The notes under the pieces were generated by a model that worked only from the letters and a program-made list of their open reading frames with translations, had not been told where the DNA came from and searched no databases. Positions 10,954-21,782 of a DNA stretch of 64,000 nt are shown piece after piece. Position 1 is the first letter of the stretch. Each line of letters opens with the position of its first letter. Source of the DNA: Pseudoneurospora amorphoporcata. Lineage: Eukaryota > Ascomycota > Sordariomycetes > Sordariales > Sordariaceae. Both the position numbers and the translations under genes were made by a program. The stretch is from assembly GCA_033297205.1 (NCBI GenBank), contig MU859119.1, positions 117,355-181,354 of the forward strand, written 5' to 3'.

Positions 10954-12583
10954 TTAGAAAAGGAACACCTGATCGGTAGCCTTGGATATGGTACCCGGGG
11001 CCGTGAACCCCAAAGAAACCAAGTTCTTGCTCACAGCCGCCACCATAGGCGGAGGACCACAAATCAACATCTTGGTGCTCTCGGCCGCAGGAGGCAAGAA
11101 TTCCTTGATCATATCGGCCGTCACGAACCCCTTGAGGCCCGTCCAGTTCTCATCCGGCTGGGCGAGGACGTACTGCACCGACAACTTGTCAGGGAAAGCC
11201 CTGACGAACCCGTCGAGCTCCTCTCTCAACAAGATATCCGCCTCGGTGTTGTTGGCGTACAGCAGCGAGATCCTGGTCTTGTCGCTCTCGTCCTCGCAGA
11301 TGGCGCGGATGAGCTGGTACATGGGCGTGATGCCCGTGCCGCCGGCGACCATGCCGATTTCCTTCGCGTAGCTGTTGGGCACGTACTTCATGGCGCCCTT
11401 GGGCCCGCGCATCTCGATGTGGTCGCCGATGTCCATGCGCTCGAGGTGTTTGGTCATGAGGCCCGTGTCGTAGACCTTGATGAGGAGCTCGACGCGGCCG
11501 AGGTCCGAGTTGTTGGAGACGGGCGTGTAGGAGCGCGAGACGGTCTTGCCGTCGATGAGGGCGCGCAGGGCAACGTGCTGGCCCGTGGGAAGGCCGAGGA
11601 CGTCGGTGGGGCGCGGCAGGGCGAAGACGAGGTGGTAGACGTTGGGCGAGACCAACACCTTGCGGACAAGCTTGAACTTGCGCCAGTCCGCGGGGTCCAT
11701 CACCTTGTTGGCGGGAGTTGGAGGCTTGACGGCAGGTGTACCCGTGGCGGCGGAGGTGGAGTAGGCGGGCGGCATCTTGTTGATGGCCATCTTGCGCTCC
11801 TTCGTGGCCGGACGGCTGCGCGGGAAGTGGGTGAATTCCTTCTGGGCCTCGAGCTTGGAGAGCGCCCAGGTGGTGACGGCCGTGGTCAGGGAAAGCTCGA
11901 CGACGGTGGCGATGCCGACACCCCACCAGAAGAGCTTGGAGGAGCCGCCGTTGTGTTGGGCCCACTTGGAGCGGACCAAGTCGGCGAGCTGGCTGACGGG
12001 CTTTTGCGCCGTGGTGACGGCGGCGAGAGCCCATTCGGGGCCAGTCCACCATCCCTTGGCCAGGCCGACGGCACCAACACTGGCAACGACGCAAGACATG
12101 GCGACGGTCTTCTTGACGTTCTTCCTGACCTTGGACCTGGCGACCTGCTTGACATCAATAGCGGCCTCCATGGCGACCTTTTCGAATGTTGGCCGGAAGA
12201 CCTCGACCTCGTCGGCGTGTTCCTACGTACAGACGAAACTTGGTGAGCCATGATTCAGGGGGCAACATGAAAGTAAACAAAGGGACCGAAACATACATCT
12301 TGGGCCAAATCACCCACGTAGAGCTCTTTCAGGATATCGTCGGTCTCGGCAGAGTGGCCGACTTCGACGAACTGCTCGGTCGCGTCGGTCCCGGCAACCT
12401 CACGAAGAATGATGGAGCCACCGGGGTGGTCCTCGAGGTATGATGTGGCATTGTAGACTGGGAGAGTCAGTGACTAAGTCAAGCAGGACAAAACAACAAC
12501 TCACCCTTGTTGTGAATAATCATCCATACGTCGTCCTTGCTGTTGTGCTTGCGCACTTGGTCCAGGGTGAATGTGGCGGCCAT
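10954..12583 (-). CDS. cytochrome b5 / NADH-cytochrome b5 reductase fusion
   Basis: Three exons: 12505-12583, 12297-12457 and 10954-12222, with introns of 47 and 74 nt; phases agree and the product is 502 residues. Residues 1-95 form a cytochrome b5 domain with the haem ligands in DHPGG and VGHS. Two hydrophobic segments follow in a linker: a region around MSCVVASVGAVG, and LFWWGVGIATVVEL. The C-terminal part is a ferredoxin-reductase module: the FAD motif RSYTPVS, the NADH motif GGTGITPMY and the C-terminal CGPPPM. The protein should pass electrons from NADH through FAD to its own b5 haem, probably at a membrane, and from there to a desaturase, hydroxylase or P450. The P450 gene is transcribed divergently next door. 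The ATG opens the b5 domain directly. Confidence 0.92.
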
Positions 12584-13650
12584 GATTCTTTTTCTTTTTT
12601 TGTTGTCGTTTATCTTGTTGTCAAGCAACCTTGCAAAAACAGGTCAACACAAAGAGTGTAACGAGTGTAAGTGGGTTGGAAAGGTATATAAATCCAAAAC
12701 GAACAAGCAAGCAAGCAAGAGCAAACTTTGGGTGTGGTGATGGCCAAAAGGCGGTATTTGTTCTTCTTGTATACAACTTTTCAGTCCGAATCGGACTTTC
12801 ATATTCTCCTCGCCCTTGTCGGCGAGAGATTCCCCGACGTGCCGCCGCTATGCGGAACCGGGTGCCGAACAGAGGGGCATACTACTGTAGATGCACATAA
12901 CTGGCAGGTCGATTATATCTTTTTGCTGTCTGACCCGTGATAGGCACACCCATTACCGCCTCGGTGTGAGGAGAAAGGCGGACAGGCGGTCCCACACTCG
13001 ACGGACATCTCAGTTGTTTCATCAAGACAACAAGCAACCACCTGGCCTTAGCGGCGGCGACTAGCCGGGGTCTTTTCTTGACCAAAAGCTTGACAGACGG
13101 GGTTTCTGTAGCATCCGATTGGTGATCGCCGCCGCTTTGGCCTGGCGCACGAACTTCGGTCGAGTTACGGCCGTGGCCGGTCCGTGGTTTTAGTGTCCTT
13201 GTTTCCTATTCTATCCCTTTCCCTCACCTCTATAGGTTCCGTTATTTTCCAGAGTTACACCGCACCAAAAGAAGAACACCATCATGCAACATCGGACTCC
13301 TCCAACTGATACGGGGACAGACACGGACAATGATGGGGCGGGGTTCGACGGCAACGACTGGAATCAAGGTATTCTTCGAAGAACGACCCTGCCCGCACTC
13401 TCCATCTTGGATGGTTTCGATGTGTAATGTGTTCCAGTTGCCAACCTGCCTTTGCGTATCGGGGTAATGCTACCATGGAAATGTGTGCCACTTGACCATT
13501 CGGAGTGCAACGACGGAAAGCGATATGCCGAGACCCGATCACCCAGTGATATATAAAACCACCATAACCAGACGACACTTTGGTTTGGACTCTGTAGTTT
13601 TGATAATCCCCATCTCTGTTTCAAGTGTTTGTGTCTACACCTGAATCATC
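12584..13650. promoter_or_regulatory. divergent b5-reductase/P450 promoter region
   Basis: This 1067-bp region separates the leftward b5-reductase fusion from the rightward P450, so it holds both promoters. It contains the perfect 12-bp palindrome TTCTTCGAAGAA at 13372-13383, the same core as the palindrome near 10375 on the other side of the reductase gene. TTC and GAA abut without the spacing of a canonical heat-shock element, so the cognate factor is unknown. Confidence 0.5.
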
Positions 13651-15376
13651 ATGTCATCACAAACATTCTTCCTCGTTGGCGACGAGCCATCAACCACCGC
13701 CCGCGGCATCGTTGTCGATCCCAAGTGGAAGCTCGATGAGCTCAAGAGGGCCGTTGGCCTTGCTCACCACGTTGCTCAACCTACCGGTATGTCGACAAGC
13801 CCCTTTGTGCACAAAAGGCCGAGTCTAACAAACCAACAAAGGCATAACCTTCCACCTCGACACCGACCATGAATCCCCCGCCCTCACCACCGTCGAGTCC
13901 GTCCTCTCCGCCCCGGGCCCCGTAGCCTGCCGCATAGACGGCAACCCCGTGCGCTCCCCCCAAGGGCCCGAGGGCCTCCCCATCGTCGGGTCCTACTACG
14001 AGATCTTCCCCGACCACTTGGCGAACCACTACCGCCTGTTCCGCAAATACGGCCACGTCATCAAAACCACCAACATGGGCCGGGTCAACTACCTAACTGA
14101 CGACCCTGCCGTGGCTCTCGTCGCCTCGGCCGAGTCGGCCTACTTCACCAAGAAGATCACCCCGGAACATCCCCTTTCCGGCATCAAGGACAACAGCGCC
14201 GTGTTCATCGGCGACACCGAGACCGAGAACTGGCGGTTGGCGCACAAGTTTATCCCGCCGGCCATGGGCCCCAAGGCCGTCAGGCATTACACGCCCTTGA
14301 TGCAGGACTGTGTCCGGAGTTCCTTCAAGGTGTTTGACGAGCTGGATGCTCGCGGCGAGGCCTGGAACGTGTACCAGTACATGGTCAAGCTGGCCTCGCA
14401 AACCGTTGGCAAGTTCGTCATGGGGTTCGACTACCACCACTTTGACGCGGTCGACTCGCCGGTGCACCCGATCGTGACCAACTTCGTGTACGTGTTGGCT
14501 TTGAACAAAAAGGTGACTGCCCGTGGGGGGTGGTACCAGCATCTGCCGTTTGGCGACCCGGCCAAGCTGAAGGAGCTCCGGCGGCTTACCTACGCGCAGC
14601 TAGCCGAGGCCATCGACGCGGCTCCTGCGAGTGGCATCGGAAACCTGCCGCTGAACGAAGCCGCGGTGAAAGCCTCCTGTGTAGCAGACTACCTCGTCAA
14701 CGCGGTCGACGAAAACGGCCAGCATTTCCCCAAGAGCCTGATCCTCTCCAACATGCTGGTCGTCAACGGCGCAGGCTACACCACGACTTCCACCCTGCTG
14801 ACATGGTGCATCTACGCCCTCGTGACGTATCCTCAGATGCAAGACCGCCTGCTCCAAGAACTCATCGATTATGGCATCAGCAACGACACGCAATGGGACC
14901 CGGACCTCGCGCACTCTTTGCCCTTCCTGGACGCCTTCATCAAGGAAACCCAGCGTCTGCACAATCCCAGTTTCCAGCCCGCGCGCACCACCAAGACCGA
15001 GGTCGTCGTGCCAGGAGGCTTCCGTCTGCCCGAGAGCGCCATCGTCATCACGCACCTGCATGCCATTCATACCAACCCGGAGCATTGGCGTGATCCCTTC
15101 CGCTTTGATCCCGATAGATGGGACACCGACGAGGTCAAGGCCCGTCATCGCGGCGCGTACATTCCCTTCACGGCGGGTCCGAGATCGTGCATTGGCTTCA
15201 ACTTTGCCTTGCTGGAGATCAAGATTCTGTTGAGCGAGCTTGTCTACCGTTACAAGTTCACCAGGGAAGGGTTCGAGGCCATTGAGTATGATCCCGAGTT
15301 CCAGCTGATTCGGCCCTTGAATTTCTATGCCATTGCTAAGAGGAGGACCGAGTGGCCTGCCAAGAGCGCTGCTTAA
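13651..15376 (+). CDS. cytochrome P450 without membrane anchor
   Basis: Two exons, 13651-13786 and 13842-15376; the 55-nt intron has donor GTATGT and a GTCTAAC branch point. The product is 556 residues. P450 signatures are complete: ETQR in the K helix, FDPDRW in the meander region, and the haem loop FTAGPRSCIG with ligand Cys495. The I helix reads GAGYTTTS, where most P450s have AGxDT or AGxET, so the acidic residue of the oxygen-activating pair is replaced by Tyr. Instead of an N-terminal membrane helix there is a soluble domain of about 90 residues (starting SSQTFFLVGDEPS). Its size and hydrophobic pattern suggest a small beta-grasp or doublecortin-like fold, which is inference. Substrate unknown. 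The divergent b5/b5-reductase fusion is a plausible electron donor. Confidence 0.92.
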
Positions 15377-16411
15377 GCCCTGGCTGGCTGCGGTGCAAGC
15401 AAGATGGCTATGGTGATGGTTTCTTTGTTGGTGTTTATCGGTTTTCCTACTAGATACATTCCACAGTGGGAAAATCTGTTCCCAGACATTGATTGTGGTT
15501 GTTGGACAATAGGTAAGCACAATCAATGTCTGGAAACCAACGCATCTTTTGTATCCCTAGAGGGTAAGCGCTGTATTATAGTGGCCTTGTATTTAGAACT
15601 AGTTTAGGGCCGAAATCTAAAATTTCTCAAAGTCTCAAAGTCCAACTCTTACCTTAGTAGCTCTTTAAAGGCCTAATACTCTATACTACCTGAATTAACA
15701 GTCCTTAACAGTGCCACTAGAGTATAGAAGAAACTGCCCTATATTTTTGCCTACTGAGGGCTTGAGAGACAATCAATGTCTAAAAAGCAATTATTGTTTT
15801 CTAAACATTAGTTGTTTATCAGACAACATTATTGGGACTCGGGGTTTCCCGCTTCAGTTTACATTATTTCTATCTGCATAGGCGGCTTCTGTACATACCT
15901 TACTTGCTTCTTTACTCCTCTCTTGGAATGGAACATCGGGTATTACTTCAATCATTGATCTCTCGCTTCTTGCCCATGATGCCTCCGGCAGCCCCATCCG
16001 GGGAGGGACCTCGCTGCGCTCGAATTCGCTCGAGTTCGTTCCAAGTGGAAAATGTTCAACTAGAATATATCCTGTGAGAAATTCAGTCTGCACATACACA
16101 AAAGGCAAGTTTTCATAAGTTCCGTCCTCCCGGCCTCCGGTTGAGAAAACACCTGCTATACATCCCAAGTACCTTACAGAACTGACAGTTCATTCATCCA
16201 AAATCGCAAACACTACCTAAGTAATTTTCCAAAACAAAACAAAAACTCCGCCAATGCTGTCTAGTGGTAGAATGCCTTTGTCCCAGTCAATATGTCCCAT
16301 ATCCATCTATCCCATCATCACATCCAAATCCAGTGGCCTATCGAATACCTACCCATCCGTCCAAGTCTATGCCTATTTTGTTTGTCTCCCAACAAGACCC
16401 AAAAATCACCA
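15377..16411. other. intergenic with AT-rich repeat relic
   Basis: The stretch lies between the P450 stop and the end of the leftward zinc-cluster gene. From about 15590 to 15840 it is TpA-rich and non-coding, resembling the relic near 9.1-9.7 kb. It holds the stem-loop and third repeat copy described separately. No gene was recognised. Confidence 0.5.
15482..15533. repeat. 16-bp perfect inverted repeat (stem-loop)
   Basis: CCAGACATTGATTGTG at 15482-15497 is followed after 20 nt by its exact reverse complement at 15518-15533. The core ACAATCAATGTCT occurs a third time at 15769-15781. The outer copies could be the ends of a degraded small transposable element of about 300 bp. The close pair would also fold as a hairpin in the P450 3' region. 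Confidence 0.65.
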
Positions 16412-19044
16412 TCACCGCCCATAACTCTCCTTCAAAGCCCTCAACGCCCTCGAATGTGGTCCTGAATGCCTCACATTCGTATCAGCATCCAACCACTCAC
16501 TCTCCCTCTCCTCCTTTTCCAAGACCCCAATCAGCTTGATAATCAACGGCTCGCTTCTCCTCGTCCACTCTTCTCTTAGTGCTTGCATTCCTCCCTGTCC
16601 TCCCTGTCCAGTCGAACCAGGCGTACTTGACGACCCCCCACCACCACCACCACCAGTCAAAAACTCCCACAACATCACCGCCGAACTAACAGCATTATGC
16701 ACAAACGGCCAAGACCGACACACGATCGGACTCAGCTGGTACATATCCAAAAAGCCCTCAACCGCCTCGGTAGCATGCATGGCGTACTCGTTCGTCAGCT
16801 GTTTTTCCTCCTCCTCCACGTCTTGTCCTCCCTCCTCGTGGTGGTGGTGGTCATGGTACCCCTGGTACCCCTGCTGCTGGCCCTGCTGCTGGCGATCCTC
16901 CCGCAACGTGTCAACGCACAGCCGATACATCCTGCACAAAGCACTGGCGACGTGGATCTGCAGCCCCAGCCGTTCCAGGTGCTTCTGAAGGGTGTCGCAG
17001 TGCGAGTCGTCGCCAAGGTGTGGGGCCGAGTCTGCCATCATTAAATCGAACTGGCGCTTGAAGGATAGGAGAGAGCGGATCTGCGAGTAGCGACGGTGGT
17101 CTTTGTCGGCAGTGTCGAATTGGACCGAGGGGGATTGAAAAGCGGTCGCCGTGCCTTGGCGGGTCCAGTCGAGGATTATTAGGGAGACGCGGAAGACGGC
17201 TTCTGTGAAGGAGCGCTGTGTGGGGTGGTCGGGGTGTTGTTGGCCGTGTTTGTTGGAAAGGTGGCGGTGACTGGCGCCAAACACGTCGTTGTGTAGGATC
17301 GTGGAGGTGGCGGTGGGTGGGCGGTCGTAGGTAAAGGAGAGGAAGGTGTCTTGCCAGATGATCATTCGCCTGTCGTCCCGGGAAAGGTTAATAGTGATTG
17401 CAGGTGAGACGTCGAGAGAATGAATAGGGACTAACCAAAGATGAGCCGCCTGGGTACGATGAACCTCGCTGGCCCAGGCTCCCTGGGACCCCGGCATCGA
17501 GGCCTCATGCAATCCGACACTCTGCGCCAACCGGATCGTCACGCCGAGGAGGATCCAAGCGCTGTTAGTCTCTAGGTTATTTCTCAGACAGTGTCCAATG
17601 AGAGCCATGGCTTGGATCTGGTTGAGATCTGTCTTGAAGAAGAGGTTGGCTGTTCTGAGACATTGGAATGCCGAACAAACTATTTTTTTGTTCTCGTTAG
17701 CACAATTGTCATTCCAACAATTCCTCTCTCAAGGGGCAAGGGAACTAGAACTAACTCACCGAAAACCTTGCTCCTCAAATACCTCTCCTGCGCCGTGTCC
17801 GAACTGAACTGTGTCCCACACGCCAACACGCTAAACAACAAGGCCAGCCAGCTTGGATCCGCATTCTCGTCGATCCACTGACTCGTCGTCGACCCACCAT
17901 TGCCATTGCCGTGCCCCTCGGCCGCCTGCTGCTGCTGCTGCTGCTGCGCCCTGCTCATCATGGGCTGTCTCGACAGGAACGCATAGATGCTCGCGCGGAA
18001 GTCGTCCAGAGCGACGAGAAGCGGATAAAACGGATAGACAAAGGCCTCGAAAGCCTGCCAGTAGCGGATAATGTCGGTCGGACAGGGTAGTGTCCGACAC
18101 ACATCGCCCAACTTGGCCTCGGGCGTCCATAGGTTCGCAAACGGATAGGTGCGCGGCGTCAGTTGGACTTGGTGGTGTCTGCTGGCTCCTCCGCCGCCTG
18201 ATCCGTTGAGTGCGACATCTCCGCCGAGAGACAGGAGAGGGGCAGGGTCTCGGAAGCAGCCGAGCGAGAGGGGAGGGTCGGCGCGTTTGCCGAGGAAGAT
18301 GGTGGCGCCCGTGGCTTCTTCGACGAAGTGTTTGCCGCGGGAGAGGGGGGCCGATTCGAGCTGGGAGATGGAGGAGGGTATTCGAGAGTGGTTGTTGCTA
18401 CTGTTTCCGTACGTGGTGGTAGTGGGGGTGGCTACTAACGAGTCCAGGCGGGGGAGGAGGTCGGATGTGTCTCGATGGGGATATGCTCGGTTGGACCGGC
18501 GTTGGACCAAGTCGGACTTGAGCGACTGGATTTGCCTCTCGATGGTTTCGAGACGTTGGAGAATGGTGTCGTCATGGTCGTCCTGTGGTTGTGGTGGGTG
18601 GCCCTGTGCTAACGGTGGGAGGTAGTTGTCTCGGAGCTGAGGATTTGGCGAGGCTGTTTCGAGTGGTGGAGGGGGGAATCCTGAACTAAATTGGCCATTT
18701 GTCGTGGGGTCAAAAGCACCACCTGCACCACCATAAGGATCGCCGCCGACGGATCTTGGCGAACTAGGCGCAACCGACGGGCCATCGGTAGCCGCCGACT
18801 TGGTTACTGACGAAGGCCTGGGAGTGGTGGCAGTGACCCTCCGACACAGCGAGACGTGATCCCTCTTGACACAGTTGGAACACGGCAGACCGCCATCGCA
18901 CCGGACCTTGCGATGGCGGCAAGGGAAGCAGGATTTGACGTCGCGGGCCTTGCGCTTGTGCCTCAGCAGCTCCGTCACCAGGGCCGTGTTGTAGCCGTTG
19001 ACCCCATCATCCGGCATGTCAGGTCTTGCTACTCGGCGGTCCAT
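16412..19044 (-). CDS. Zn2Cys6 fungal transcription factor
   Basis: Three exons, 17760-19044, 17436-17679 and 16412-17369, with introns of 80 and 66 nt. Both have good branch points (GCTAAC, TTAAC); the second is in frame but removing it restores a typical HLWWRMIIWQD stretch. The product is 828 residues. The binuclear zinc cluster lies at Cys39, 42, 49, 55, 58 and 67 (SCFPCRHRKVRCDGG), followed by a basic and proline-rich linker and a short coiled coil near the IERQIQSLKSD segment. The fungal-specific transcription factor domain follows, with the characteristic DIIRYWQAFEAFVYPFYP and QDTFLSFTYDRPP blocks. A CTG microsatellite (17929-17948) encodes polyglutamine, and a polyglycine run lies near the C terminus. 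It should bind CGG half-sites as a nuclear regulator; the target pathway is unknown. Confidence 0.9.
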
Positions 19045-19652
19045 TGCCCGAGTTGAGTGATGGAGGTATGCGGAATAGTGCGCATGGGCAGCATTGGCAT
19101 TAAAACAACAAAGGTGACTTGTCCTGGGGACTACGCCCTTGATCGAGAAAGCCTACGTATCCGCCTGATGCTGGGTGACGACTGGTGGAAATTCGGTGAG
19201 AGAAAAAATGGCAAAGCAATGGGGGATCGACGACAGTGGACCATTTAGGGGTAATGTACACTACATGAGCCGCCGCTAGGGTAGTTCCCGAAGCTATAAT
19301 TACCCACCTACCGAGTATGGGTAGGTGGGGTCCAGGGGCAGTCAAGTGAGCGAGTCACGCCACAGCACACAACACTCCCGGCCTTTAACTGCCGCCGGCA
19401 TCCACATCTCCATTGGCCGGAAACTTGGGGAAATCCCGACACCGTTGGGTCCTCCCCGGGACAGATGGAATGGTTTGGTATTCTGGAACTCGCGGACAAC
19501 GAAAACCATGGCGAACAATGTGTGTGTGTCACAACCACCACCATAACCACCGAGTACAACACTGGTCGCGCGCCAACACTACAGCAGACGGTTGGTGGCC
19601 ATCTCATTAACCCGAGACTTCAAATGTTGATCATGGACATTGCACGTCAGGT
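19045..19652. other. 5' flank of the zinc-cluster gene
   Basis: No coding frame was recognised. Near 19305-19328 CCCACCTACC... is followed by ...GGTAGGTGGG, a short inverted repeat of about 10 bp (TACCCACCTACC against GGTAGGTGGG). The remainder is ordinary leader or promoter sequence. Confidence 0.45.
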
Positions 19653-21260
19653 TTAGGTTTTCTGGCCGGTGCCGTCTTGGTTGGTAAACCTCCAGGCATT
19701 GGACTGCCGGGTGTCGAGACTTTGGATTTCGGTCGTCAAAATCGTCTTGACCAACTCAACCTGCTGGGGGACATTGCGAATATCGTCGAGCGCTTGTCCA
19801 AACTCTTCTGAACGTGCAGCGTTGGCCATCTCGGTTCGCAACTCGTCCACCATACGATCGTGCTCCTCTTCCTTGATGCGGGTGGTGTCTTCGATCAATG
19901 CTAGGTGGGCATGCAGACCGGTTCCTTCGGCAACGTCTTGGACGGTTTGTACTTGCCCTTACAAACCATCTAACCTGCTGACAACAGATTCGAACTGCTG
20001 GAAGATGAGTGTTGTGGTTGATGCAACTTCTCTCTGGGCCTCCGCTAGACCGTCGTTTGTTTGGTCGGCTGTCTCGATGAACTGTTGAACCTCTCCGACT
20101 TGCACCGACAAATCTTCCAGCTTCTCAAAAGCTGGTGAGAGCTTCTCTTGAAGGACTGTACCCATCTGTTCCAAGCTGGTCTCTGCCCGCTCTCTCGCCT
20201 GCTGTTCGGCTTGTTGGGTCAGACCCTCAAGGTCCTGGCGTCTGGTGATGAGTTGCAACTCATCCTGCTGTTGTTGGCGGCGTGCTTGTTCCAGCTGATT
20301 GAGCTTGGTCTGAGCCTCTGTGCCTTTCTGCTCCGCCTGTTGAAGGGCTTGCTGGGCCTCCCTGTCTTTCTTCTCAGCCTATTGAAGTGAGTTCGCTGCT
20401 TCTTGGGCCTTCTCCTCCATGGCTCGCTCCCGGGTAGCAAGGTCTCCACGGTGCCAGGCAATTCTGTCAACTCGGTGCGACACTTTTCCAAGGATTCCTT
20501 TAGGCTGTGGGCGATGTCGCGAATATCTCGAGCAATGACCATGATGACTTCATCACCCTCGCCAGGCTTTGTTCGGTCGTCGCAGGCCCTGATGCATTCC
20601 GTCAACCGGTTGTTGGCGGCATCGAAGTCGACTGGAAGTTGAACGCATCGGGATCTGGCATGGCGAAGGCACACGTCGCGGAACAGACGGTGTGTTGAAG
20701 GAAAGAGTAGCGGTTCGGGTTGTCGGAAGTTTTTGAGAAAAGGAAGTGTCTGGCGGGAATGGAAAAATGTCCACGACGGCAAGCCTATTGTAAATCCTAG
20801 AATTAGCAAGAGAGTGCATGTGGATGGCACGGATTGTCAATAGAGTGGGTGAAGGGTAATAAAGCCAACAGATCCACGCTACACCATGCTATCACGTCTG
20901 ATTATCCACCCTGTCTGTCCTCCGAAGTGGTATGTCAGGATAGAAGGTGGTTTTGTCGAATGGCAGTATGGCACAGCTGTTCTCTCAACATCTCGAGATC
21001 CATCTGGAGCTGTGATCTGTCATGTTCAGCCTGCTGCAATCTTGATCCAGCTTGCTGCAAAGTTGTTCCAGGTCCAAGATGTTGACCTGCTCCTCTCCAG
21101 CCTCGCGTCTCAACTGATTGAGTTGTCTCAGATATTCAGCCGCTTCCGCCGTCAATCTTTGAACATCAGCCTGGGCTCGACCGAGCGATTCGGTTGCTTC
21201 TGTTAGTCTGGCGTTCAGCGACTGATTTTGACCCTCCAACCGCTCGACCTCTTGCTAAGA
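19653..21260 (-). pseudogene. decayed coiled-coil protein gene
   Basis: One reading frame contains successive coiled-coil blocks interrupted by stops. They include VERLEGQNQSLNARL, LQQAEQKGTEAQTKLNQ, EKLEDLSVQVGEV and, last, HDRMVDELRTEM up to the stop at 19653. TAG at 21255-21257, TAG at 20379-20381 and TAA at 19959-19961 fall in this frame at positions where CAG or CAA would keep the heptads going. Frameshifts are also needed near 21065 and near 20440, where the upstream frame (CIRACDDRTKPGEGDEVI) meets the downstream one. The intact protein would have been a long Gln/Glu-rich coiled coil. Family unknown. It lies head to head with the orphan gene at 21783. Confidence 0.7.
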
Positions 21261-21782
21261 GGGGATCCATGGTGCCTACAACGAGTTAGCAATATTCCTT
21301 TTATAGGAATCGCAGGCAAGGGCGGCTATTTGGCTTGGGACTGGCTTTTACTTACAGCGGCCTGGGTCCCTGATGCTAGTGTCCAAAGGTGTGGGATGTG
21401 CGTTGGGGGCGGCAGAAGATTAGGACGGTTCCATGCTGGAACAAGTTGTTGAACAGAAGATGGTCGAAAGCAACCGAAAATTGAGTTGTGCGTGGGGAAA
21501 AAAGAAAAGGAAATGCCGGCTGGGTGAGGAAGGTGCCAGTGCCAAGTGAATGGCATTTCCGAACGAATGACGCGTGCAAAGCTCCGGGTCGTACCTGCCT
21601 GCCTCTACAAAAGCAGTGAGGTGAATGGTGGAAAGAATCTGAAATTTCAAATGGAGACGGTAGGCACCACTGCAAAACCCATCCATACTCTGCCTTCCAG
21701 GTCGTCTCCTTTCTCTTGAGTGCTCCTCCATCTTTCCTTGCTAAACCTACTACCAAACAACATCCTCGGACAACCTAAAGCC
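21261..21782. other. intergenic between pseudogene and orphan gene
   Basis: This is the leader region of the rightward orphan gene. The frames seen here are short and not convincing. A CAACATCCTCGGAC-type leader precedes the ATG at 21783. Confidence 0.45.

Noticed and set aside
11189..12094. Second minus-strand frame (301 codons) over the b5-reductase gene
   Set aside because: Arg/His/Pro-rich out-of-frame shadow of the reductase exon.
13372..13383. Heat-shock element reading of TTCTTCGAAGAA
   Set aside because: Canonical elements need TTC and GAA separated by two bases; here they abut, so only the palindrome is reported.
14600..15526. Minus-strand frame of 308 codons across the P450
   Set aside because: Antisense shadow; the P450 frame has all haem and K-helix motifs and proper splicing.
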